The notes under the pieces were generated by a model that was not told where the DNA came from, searched no databases, and saw only the letters and a list, made by a program, of their open reading frames with translations. The position numbers and the translations under genes are program-made. A stretch of 5,427 nt of DNA, taken from assembly GCA_038147755.1 (NCBI GenBank), contig JAYQTS010000024.1:1-5427 (forward strand), in the 5' to 3' direction. This document shows positions 1-4,812 of the stretch, one piece after another (within the stretch, counting starts at the first letter, position 1; every line of letters begins with the position of its first letter). The DNA comes from UBA5951 sp012269555 (GTDB taxonomy: Bacteria; Pseudomonadota; Alphaproteobacteria; Puniceispirillales; Puniceispirillaceae).

Positions 1-1
1 C

Positions 2-601
2 TCTGACACAGGGAGTACTACTGCGGGAGGTCATATAGATATTGAGGGTAAGGATACCATTCGTTTATTATCAGCAGATATTTTAGCATCAGGTCATGAG
101 CTAGGTGGGCTTGTGCGAATAGGGGGTGCTTTCCAAGGTGGTTACGATCTTACACGGACAGAAGAGCAAGAACAAACATTTCTTACAAGGTGGGGATCCA
201 TTCGAGATCTAGAAAATACCAAAATAGTTTTTATTAATGATGGATCGTTGATTGATGTATCAGCTACTACAGAGGGAGGCACCGCTGTTATTTGGAGTGA
301 TTTAGAAACAACCATGCTTGGTTCTATCAATGCTAATGCCCTTCAGGGTGGATCTGTTGAGATTTCATCAAAAGATACACTGCGCTATCTTGGTTTACAA
401 AATATTACAATTGGAAACGGGGGGCATCTTTTACTAGATCCAAAAAATATCACGATTGGTGATACTGCAGGTTCGCAAAATTGGTCTTTAGTAGGCGTGA
501 TTGGTGAAGACTATACTGGAGCAAATGATTTAGATTTTTTTGGAGAAGGAGTATCGGGTTCATATAACGACGAATTTTTTGGCGAACGTGCGGTCACTTA
601 G
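2..601 (+). CDS. TpsA fragment 1: beta-helix segment (open at the left edge)
   Basis: Frame 2 is open from the first full codon; the first ATG or GTG codons inside it (such as GTG at 113) are not real starts, because the same repeat-like protein continues upstream (SDTGSTTAGGHIDIEGKDTI). The composition, rich in Gly, Thr, Ile, Asn and Val, with recurring 'GGxVxIxxxDTI' and 'GSIxANAxxGGSVEISSK' turns, is typical of the right-handed parallel beta-helix of haemagglutinin-type exoproteins. The motif GGHLLLDPKNITIG, at about 418-459, is a hallmark of this family. From about 480 the text changes to 'SLVGVIGEDYTGANDLDF', which resembles the tail of the downstream repeats, so the repeat region begins here. 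Meaningful coding in this frame ends within 567-599; the TAG at 599-601 results from a frame change. Confidence 0.85.
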   Translation, partial: SDTGSTTAGGHIDIEGKDTIRLLSADILASGHELGGLVRIGGAFQGGYDLTRTEEQEQTFLTRWGSIRDLENTKIVFINDGSLIDVSATTEGGTAVIWSDLETTMLGSINANALQGGSVEISSKDTLRYLGLQNITIGNGGHLLLDPKNITIGDTAGSQNWSLVGVIGEDYTGANDLDFFGEGVSGSYNDEFFGERAVT

Positions 602-1247
602 TGGAGATGGAACAAATTTGGCTGTAATAGGGAACCACATGAGCAGAAGTTATAATGGCATTTATTTATTTACGTTTGATGACACTAGCTTTAGCAATGC
701 AACTTTAGTTGGTGTAATTACTGGTCAATATTCAAGCTATGATAATCTCTATTTAAGGGGAATTAATCCCATCCAACTCGACTTAGACTCCGATGGTGAC
801 CGTTTAGTGTTTAATGATTATAGTAATAGCGGGCACAGATATCAAAATCGTTATCCCTCATCTCGCTTCAACAATAATACTCAGGATATTTTATACACAA
901 TAAAATTTAGTGATACAAATTTCTCTAATCCTGAAGTTGTAGGAATAATGACTACATCAAGAAGCGATAGAATGAAATATGATAGTTATGGTAACTTAAT
1001 TGAAACTAGTTCGAATGACTTACATTTGGATCTGGATACTGGAGGGGGATTTAGTGGTTATATGCAAAAAGGCTCACTGTCTCTTAATGGAGATGGATCA
1101 CGTCTTGTTATAGGTGTGCCAGGGGATAACAACACTGATCCTGTAATATACTTAATCTCTTTTAGTGATGCTAACTTTTCCTCTCCCTCAGTAACAGGAA
1201 AAATTGGAGTTGATCATACTGGGGCAAAATTTAGATATATCAAGTGA
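540..1247 (+). CDS. TpsA fragment 2: repeat-region segment (repeats 1 to 3)
   Basis: Frame 3 continues the exoprotein from about 591, where it reads RSLSGDGTNLAVIG. The ATG at 540 overlaps fragment 1, has no ribosome binding site and encodes residues unlike the family, so it is not a true start. Three repeat copies are visible: RSLSGDGTNLAVIG with IYLFTFDDTSFSNATLVGVI; QLDLDSDGDRLVFND with ILYTIKFSDTNFSNPEVVGI; and SLSLNGDGSRLVIGVPGD with IYLISFSDANFSSPSVTGKI. The first half of each copy resembles integrin FG-GAP or beta-propeller blades (DGxxLVIGxPGD), but I cannot assign it to a named family with certainty. The stop at 1245-1247 follows a frame change in the A-run at 1226-1229. Restoring two A bases there gives GAKNLDISSD, matching the DYTGANDLDF linker before repeat 1. 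Confidence 0.75.
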   Translation: MEKEYRVHITTNFLANVRSLSGDGTNLAVIGNHMSRSYNGIYLFTFDDTSFSNATLVGVITGQYSSYDNLYLRGINPIQLDLDSDGDRLVFNDYSNSGHRYQNRYPSSRFNNNTQDILYTIKFSDTNFSNPEVVGIMTTSRSDRMKYDSYGNLIETSSNDLHLDLDTGGGFSGYMQKGSLSLNGDGSRLVIGVPGDNNTDPVIYLISFSDANFSSPSVTGKIGVDHTGAKFRYIK

Positions 1248-1587
1248 TGCTGCCATTACACAAAATAGGTTGCTGACTACACAATATAAAACATTCCGGT
1301 CACAGTATGGCTTTAAGCCAGTGATGCTAAGCAATTAGTGGACTTGATAGTCAAAGAAAAGCGATACATTTATTTACCTTTAGTGATGGGACTTTTCTTC
1401 ACCAACCTATGAGGATCTATCACAGAGCAAGGGGACACTGACCTTTACTTACGGTAAAAGTGCCGACATATTGACGACTGATGCGATACATGCGTTTGGT
1501 TTAATAGATTTAAGTGGAAATGGGACGCGGCTAGTTGTTAGCCCAGATGGCAATTCATGGCGGTTTCTCAGGTTTTGGAACGGATAA
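1231..1587 (+). pseudogene. TpsA fragment 3: heavily frameshifted part of the repeat region (repeat 4 and start of 5)
   Basis: No single frame is open through this stretch, but a continuous protein can be pieced together. Frame 1 from 1231 reads LDISSDAAITQNRLLTTQYK up to about 1300. A short frame 2 piece at 1307 reads MALS, then frame 3 at 1320 reads SDAKQLV. Frame 2 from 1340 reads GLDSQRKAIHLFTFSDGT, and frame 1 from 1396 reads SSPTYEDLSQSKG and then LIDLSGNGTRLVVSPDGN up to about 1554. Together these make a fourth repeat with the same 'LS.DAKQLVVG ... IHLFTFSDGTFSSP' pattern and the opening of a fifth. The change near 1396 is repaired by one extra T in the run 1393-1396. The exact sites between 1300 and 1341 are uncertain. 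This is the most damaged part of the window. Confidence 0.65.
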
Positions 1588-1789
1588 TGATAGTAGTATA
1601 AATATCAATTTTGTTGGCTTCTCGGATAATAATTTCAATAATGCTGAACTTAAACAAGTTGTTGATGCAGGTGATTTTAAACCTGTTTCTAGTGGATATA
1701 ATTATTTTCAATGGCAATGGAGAAAGACACATACCCTTCTGGAAGTGTATCGATGGATGACACAGGTAAACTTGTCGTCTTTGGTGTAG
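1535..1789 (+). CDS. TpsA fragment 4: repeat 5 segment
   Basis: Frame 2 carries sense from about 1555 to 1707: HGGFSGFGTDNDSSININ, then FVGFSDNNFNNAELKQVV and DAGDFKPVSSGYNY. The motif FSDNNFNNAELKQV matches FSDTNFSNPEVVGI of repeat 2. The TTG at 1535 is not a real start; the codons before 1555 are out of frame with the repeat, whose sense there lies in frame 1 (GTRLVVSPDGN). After 1707 the reading QWQWRKTHTLLEV is nonsense for this family. One T added to the run 1705-1708 turns it into YFSMAMEKDTYPSG and joins fragment 5. The segment is therefore an internal piece of the exoprotein and not a gene of its own. Confidence 0.7.
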   Translation: MLAQMAIHGGFSGFGTDNDSSININFVGFSDNNFNNAELKQVVDAGDFKPVSSGYNYFQWQWRKTHTLLEVYRWMTQVNLSSLV

Positions 1790-2520
1790 AGGGTGATCAA
1801 GGTGCAGGGTATAATCAATACTATCAGCGTTATGCAAGGGGAGCTGTATATATGGTTAAAGAAAATGTTCTCTCAGGCGCCTACTCGTATACAGATTCCT
1901 CTGGAGATGATGTCGTTATTAATGCAACAGAATTAAAAGCTCTTCTTGATGCAAATGTGAATGTGACGTTACAAGCCAATACTGATATTACTGTTGATGC
2001 AGCTATAACAACAACTGGCACAGGAACCTTAAGTCTGCACGCAGGACGTGATGTTGATATTAATAAGTCAATCAATACATCAGGCAACCTTGCAATTATT
2101 GCGAGTGACACCACTGCTAATAATGTCGTAAGTGCCCAGCGTGATAGCGGTACTGGTGATATTTTAGCGGCCTATGAAAGTGATGGGACGACGGCGATTA
2201 GTTTAACAGCAAGTGATCTTGATATAACATTAAATAACGGAAGCGGTGTTACAAATGCAAGTATGGGGAATATTGAGCTTGCTACCATTACGGCAACTAC
2301 AGGAACACTACAATCAGCAAACTTTAGTGCATCAGGAGCTGGCGTTAGTGATAAAACCTATGATGGTAATACCTCGGCGACTGTTTCCACTACTGGCTCT
2401 GTATCAGGGCTAACCTTAGTTGGTAGTGATCTATCAGTGGTGAATACAGCAAGTTTTACCTCTGCAACTGTTGGATCTGCTAAGATGCAACAGTGGATTA
2501 TGATCTTAGTGGCTATTTAA
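1711..2520 (+). CDS. TpsA fragment 5: last repeat, second beta-helix and YDG-type domain
   Basis: Frame 1 first completes a degenerate sixth repeat (GSVSMDDTGKLVVFGVEGD, then GAVYMVKENVLSG) up to about 1866. Residues about 60-200 of this frame are again beta-helical: NVTLQANTDITVDAAITTTG, TLSLHAGRDVDINKSINTSG and NLAIIASDTT, a pattern known from filamentous haemagglutinin-type proteins. From 2350 the text DKTYDGNTSATVSTTGSVSG begins a YDG-type domain (Tyr-Asp-Gly motif at 2359-2367), a module common near the C terminus of TPS exoproteins and other bacterial adhesins. The ATG at 1711 is internal. The end of the frame, KMQQWIMILVAI, is spurious: adding one G at 2484 gives SAKDATVDYDLSGYL and continues into fragment 6. 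Confidence 0.85.
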   Translation: MAMEKDTYPSGSVSMDDTGKLVVFGVEGDQGAGYNQYYQRYARGAVYMVKENVLSGAYSYTDSSGDDVVINATELKALLDANVNVTLQANTDITVDAAITTTGTGTLSLHAGRDVDINKSINTSGNLAIIASDTTANNVVSAQRDSGTGDILAAYESDGTTAISLTASDLDITLNNGSGVTNASMGNIELATITATTGTLQSANFSASGAGVSDKTYDGNTSATVSTTGSVSGLTLVGSDLSVVNTASFTSATVGSAKMQQWIMILVAI

Positions 2521-2535
2521 GTAGTGCAATGGATG
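2350..2535 (+). other. YDG-type domain in TpsA
   Basis: The sequence DKTYDGNTSATVSTTGSVSG, followed by LTLVGSDLSVVNTASFTSAT and VGSAKDATVDYDLSG after repair at 2484, has the order of the YDG family: K-x-YDGNT at the start, a central V/L-x-G-D-L stretch, an A-x-F-x-x-A-x-V-G-x-A-K stretch and a closing Y-x-L-S-G. Such domains of roughly 60-80 residues occur, often in series, near the C terminus of haemagglutinin-like exoproteins; only one copy is present here. Their role is usually taken as a stalk or spacer. Confidence 0.75.
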
Positions 2536-2834
2536 TGACAGATACAAGTAGCACTGCTGTCACCGAGAGTGTAACAGCTGCAATCACTCAAGCTAGTTCT
2601 AGCAGTTCTTCAGAGGATAACTCAAGTAATTCTACGGTTGAAAAAAATAACGTTGAAGTAAGTGCCAAGGATCAAACAGAAATTGTGGAAAACATGATTG
2701 GAGATATTAATAAAATTGTTCCCTTCGTATCTGTAGACGCTATAGTTGGATCTAACATGTCCCTACAATTAGCAAGAGAGTCTATGATACAAACGACTTC
2801 AGATGTTGAAAGTATGGGCATTCGAAGTCTTTAA
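2493..2834 (+). CDS. TpsA fragment 6: C-terminal end of the exoprotein
   Basis: Frame 3 carries the sense from about 2485 to the true stop (TAA, 2832-2834); the ATG at 2493 is internal. It finishes the YDG-type domain (DATVDYDLSGYLSSAMDVTD), then runs through a Ser/Asn-rich low-complexity linker (2595-2636, SSSSSSEDNSSNS) into a tail of about 60 residues: VEVSAKDQTEIVENMIGDIN, then KIVPFVSVDAIVGSNMSLQL and ARESMIQTTSDVESMGIRSL. The tail is less beta-rich than the rest and looks amphipathic and helical in part. It has no cysteine, so it cannot use the disulfide-based surface anchor known for the HMW1 adhesin. Its role is unknown. tpsB follows after 18 bases. Confidence 0.75.
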   Translation: MDYDLSGYLSSAMDVTDTSSTAVTESVTAAITQASSSSSSEDNSSNSTVEKNNVEVSAKDQTEIVENMIGDINKIVPFVSVDAIVGSNMSLQLARESMIQTTSDVESMGIRSL

Positions 2835-2852
2835 CTATTAAGCAGTAATAAG

Positions 2853-3932
2853 ATGAGATTTTTTTTATCTTTTATTTTTTTTATTTCGACTACATTCATG
2901 ACGTACCCGTCTTTAACAAATACGGGTGAATATATTGTTTATGAAACTGGGTTAGTCATCCCCCCTGGATCCGAGAATATATCTTTTAATTTTGTTGGCA
3001 TAGAAATAGAAAATGAAATAGAAAATATGAAAAAGGTTCGTAAAAATTTATTTGATCCAAAACTTAATCAACCAATAACACTAAAAGATTTTTATAATCT
3101 TCTCATAGCATTGGAACAATTGTACGTGCTAAATGGTTATTTTTTAACTCGATTTATCGTTCCCCCTCAAACAATTGAGCAAAAAAGCACCATAAAAGCA
3201 ATTGTTTTTCCTGGGAAAATTGAGTCCGTTGATTACTCTCAACTTGATAAACGAATTGCAAAACCTATAAAAAAATATTTCCAAAAATTAATTGGGATCA
3301 AAGGGTTAGAATATCCTGTAATTGAAAGATCGATTATTAAATCAAGAGAATTACCTGGCGTTGAGTTAGAGACAACAATTAAAGCTGGAAGAGAACTGGG
3401 AACATCCTCCCTTAAACTCAATGCCAAACATGACTTGATCAATGGTTACCTAACCTATTCAAATGGATTATCCGAAACAGCAGGCAAAGATCAGCTTACT
3501 GCATACTATAGTTTTAATAGCCCTTTGGGTTATGGTGAAAATATATATGCAGCCTATGTAGTTGATCCAAAAAATAATGTACGTGATCCAATTCATCATG
3601 AAGATATAATTAACCGTACTGAATTTCGAAAGGCTTACTTGGTTGGTGGAAAAATACCCATATTGTCGTCAGACTTTTCTTTATTTGGAGCAGTCAATGA
3701 GTCTTATTCTGAGCCTAAAGGATTGAATAAGAAAGGAGAATTCAAAAAAATTAATTTTGGTGTGGCATACCAGCTAAAGAACACACGTCTTGTAAAGAAT
3801 AATCTTTCACTTGATTGGCAATGGATTAAAGAGAGAGAATATTCAACTTCATCCAACGCATCAAATGATACATTTTATGATGAGTACAATGCTCTTGAGT
3901 TAAAGTACACAACAACTAATTTATCTTTTTAA
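2853..3932 (+). CDS. TpsB fragment 1: signal peptide, both POTRA domains and first half of barrel
   Basis: Frame 3 runs uninterrupted for 359 residues from ATG 2853. It includes the Sec signal peptide, POTRA 1 (about 45-125), POTRA 2 (about 126-190) and the first barrel strands: LINGYLTYSNGLSETAGKDQ, LTAYYSFNSPLGYGENIYAA, FRKAYLVGGKIPILSSDFSL and onward to LELKYTTTNLSF. The block 'TYSNGLSETAGKDQLTAYYSFNSPLGYGE' corresponds to the region in ShlB/FhaC where the first strands define the pore entrance. The stop TAA at 3930-3932 directly follows a five-T run (3926-3930); a sixth T would continue as SFLNAVSLRGVLL in frame 2 up to 3961. Confidence 0.88.
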   Translation: MRFFLSFIFFISTTFMTYPSLTNTGEYIVYETGLVIPPGSENISFNFVGIEIENEIENMKKVRKNLFDPKLNQPITLKDFYNLLIALEQLYVLNGYFLTRFIVPPQTIEQKSTIKAIVFPGKIESVDYSQLDKRIAKPIKKYFQKLIGIKGLEYPVIERSIIKSRELPGVELETTIKAGRELGTSSLKLNAKHDLINGYLTYSNGLSETAGKDQLTAYYSFNSPLGYGENIYAAYVVDPKNNVRDPIHHEDIINRTEFRKAYLVGGKIPILSSDFSLFGAVNESYSEPKGLNKKGEFKKINFGVAYQLKNTRLVKNNLSLDWQWIKEREYSTSSNASNDTFYDEYNALELKYTTTNLSF

Positions 3933-3963
3933 ACGCTGTCTCTCTTAGAGGAGTTCTACTTTA

Positions 3964-4533
3964 AAATTTGGTACCCCATTCTATACCAATACAACATCTG
4001 ATACCAAAACATTATCTCGTGTTGGCTCCACGTTAAATTTTATAAAATGGAATAGTGATATTAATTTAAACAAATCAATATTAAGCGATTATTCAGTGAA
4101 TACACGTTTTGTTTTTCAAAAACTTGTAAGCGACAGGGGTTTAATTAATTCAGAACAAATAAATATTACAGGTCCAGGGCAAATGTCTGGTTTTGAGTCA
4201 GGCAATATGTCTGGTGATCAAGGATATTTTTTAAGAACTGAAGTGAGTAAATCGTTTTTTCCATTTTTGAAAGGTGATGAAAATATAAAAGCTAAGTCAA
4301 TTCGAATTGAACCGTACATTCATCTAGGTGTAGGAGCTACTTACTATGACAGACCAGCTTCTGGTGAGTTCAGTCGAACAGAAGTAGCCAGTGGGGGATA
4401 CGGATTAAAATTAAATATTCCTCTTAATTCAAATAATCTTAATATAAGTTTTGAGGTGGCTGAGGCAGATAAAAGTGTTGCAGGAACTAATTCTAAACCT
4501 GTTTTTTTACTCAATGCCACATTCTCATTCTAA
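3964..4533 (+). CDS. TpsB fragment 2: C-terminal half of the barrel
   Basis: Frame 1 is in sense from AAA at 3964 (KFGTPFYTNTTSD); the first in-frame GTG, at 4096, is internal (SDYSVNTRFVFQ) and not a start. The bridging piece 3932-3961 in frame 2 (NAVSLRGVLL) joins it to fragment 1 if one T or A is restored near 3961. Recognisable TpsB features are QKLVSDRGLINSEQINITGP, matching the family's 'QxSxxxLxSSEQFxLGG', and GDQGYFLRTEVSKSF, matching the 'GDxGxxxRxEL' strand after loop L6. The protein ends in FSF. At the L6 tip the sequence is MSGF where the family has VRGF/Y, and the following FxDxG motif reads HLGVG (4321-4335). Confidence 0.88.
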   Translation, partial: KFGTPFYTNTTSDTKTLSRVGSTLNFIKWNSDINLNKSILSDYSVNTRFVFQKLVSDRGLINSEQINITGPGQMSGFESGNMSGDQGYFLRTEVSKSFFPFLKGDENIKAKSIRIEPYIHLGVGATYYDRPASGEFSRTEVASGGYGLKLNIPLNSNNLNISFEVAEADKSVAGTNSKPVFLLNATFSF

Positions 4534-4539
4534 AAATTT

Positions 4540-4812
4540 ATGATAAAAATTTCCGTGAAAATGAAAATACTTACTGTAATTCTGTTAAAGATCATATTCT
4601 GTTATTCGCCTTTTGCTAATGCAGAAGTAAAAATTGCTGCACTTTTTGCAGAAAGTGGTCCAGTAAGTGATATTGCTAAAGCCATTGCTGAAGCTAAAAG
4701 AGTTGCTGTGGATACAATTAATGCTGATGGGATCGGGATTGTTGGAAAGGACTCATCTCCATTGATACTATTGATACAGCCTGTGATCCCAAAAAAGCAG
4801 AAGACAATATAA
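4540..4812 (+). CDS. Binding-protein fragment 1: signal peptide and first lobe start
   Basis: Frame 1 gives a hydrophobic signal peptide (KILTVILLKIIFCYSPFANA) and the opening of the mature protein, EVKIAALFAESGPVSDIAKA, then AEAKRVAVDTINADG. This matches the LivJ pattern 'IKVAxxxxxSGPxAxxGxxxxxGxxxAVxxINAxGG'. Sense ends around GKDSSPLI (about 4764). The last residues, LLIQPVIPKKQKTI, are a frame artefact, because the correct text ITIDTACDPKKAED lies in frame 3 of the same bases. Cys21 of the signal peptide is not in a lipobox, so a lipoprotein is unlikely. Confidence 0.85.
   Translation: MIKISVKMKILTVILLKIIFCYSPFANAEVKIAALFAESGPVSDIAKAIAEAKRVAVDTINADGIGIVGKDSSPLILLIQPVIPKKQKTI

Larger units (their letters stand above)
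591..1866 (+). repeat. Array of about six diverged protein repeats (FSD repeats) within TpsA
   Basis: Approximate copies: 591-770, 774-1068, 1071-1306, 1307-1497, 1498-1738 and 1741-1866. The shared pattern is 'SLSGDGxxLVVGxxxD', a variable loop, 'IYLFxFSDxNFSxPxLVGxI', and in some copies the linker 'DYTGAxNLDIS'. The linker also occurs at about 489-540, before the first copy. Copies differ in length and DNA sequence, so this is an old protein-level repeat and not a recent tandem duplication. The last copy lacks a clear FSD motif. Units resemble blades of FG-GAP or beta-propeller proteins, which is an inference from pattern only. Eight of the roughly twelve frame changes of the window lie here. 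Confidence 0.65.
2..2834 (+). pseudogene. TpsA-type filamentous haemagglutinin-like exoprotein, C-terminal part, multiply frameshifted
   Basis: This is the 3' part of a two-partner secretion exoprotein gene; the signal peptide and N-terminal TPS (haemagglutination activity) domain lie left of the window. Family members are exported through a TpsB pore and form long beta-helical surface adhesins. Seen here: a beta-helix with the LLLDPKNITIG motif, a repeat array with FSDxNFS motifs, a second beta-helix, a YDG-type domain, a Ser/Asn-rich linker and a C-terminal tail. The roughly 944 visible codons contain no cysteine, as is usual for TpsA proteins. The product is followed across nine frame changes: near 567-599, 1227-1231, 1301-1307, 1317-1320, 1338-1341, 1393-1397, 1547-1557, 1704-1709 and 2482-2486. 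No stop codon interrupts the sense frame except just after these points, so it is either a recent pseudogene or an intact gene with sequencing errors. The tpsB gene starts 18 bases after the stop. Confidence 0.85.
2853..4533 (+). pseudogene. TpsB (FhaC/ShlB family) outer-membrane transporter, two frameshifts
   Basis: Adding one base near 3926-3931 and one near 3959-3964 restores a 560-residue protein, the usual TpsB length. It would be the Omp85-superfamily outer-membrane pore that exports the upstream TpsA. Visible parts: signal peptide at residues 1 to about 20 (FFLSFIFFISTTFM core); POTRA 1 at about 45-125, with LYVLNGYFLTRFIVPPQTIE and FPGKIESVDYS; POTRA 2 at about 126-190, with SRELPGVELETTIKAGRELG; then the beta-barrel, ending LLNATFSF with the C-terminal Phe typical of outer-membrane proteins. 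The stretch between signal peptide and POTRA 1 is short, so the N-terminal plug helix of FhaC may be reduced or absent. No cysteines are seen. The conserved Arg and Asp of the L6 lock motifs appear replaced (see findings). The start has no clear Shine-Dalgarno sequence; I chose it for the signal peptide. Confidence 0.88.

Noticed and set aside
142..330. Open frame on the - strand, 62 codons
   Set aside because: It lies wholly antisense to the beta-helix coding region, has no family resemblance and no ribosome binding site.
540..590. ATG at 540 as start of an independent gene
   Set aside because: It overlaps the in-sense frame of fragment 1, lacks a ribosome binding site, and its first 17 codons do not resemble the repeat family; sense begins only near 591.
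1568..1837. Open frame on the - strand, 89 codons
   Set aside because: It is antisense to repeats 5 and 6, which show clear protein motifs on the + strand; the product looks random.
1881..2114. Open frame on the - strand, 77 codons
   Set aside because: It is antisense to a beta-helical stretch whose codon periodicity leaves the opposite strand open by chance.
2835..2852. Promoter or terminator between tpsA and tpsB
   Set aside because: Only 18 bases with no inverted repeat, T-run or recognisable -10/-35 pair.
3239..3442. Open frame on the - strand, 67 codons
   Set aside because: It is antisense to the POTRA 2 region of tpsB, with no supporting signal.
4558..4623. Lipoprotein signal in the binding protein (Cys at residue 21)
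   Set aside because: The residues before Cys are KIIF, not a lipobox (L-x-[GA]-C type), and an ANA signal peptidase I site follows.
567..4767. Programmed ribosomal frameshifting
   Set aside because: There are about twelve sites in both directions with no shared slippery heptamer or stimulator structure, which no known programmed system requires.
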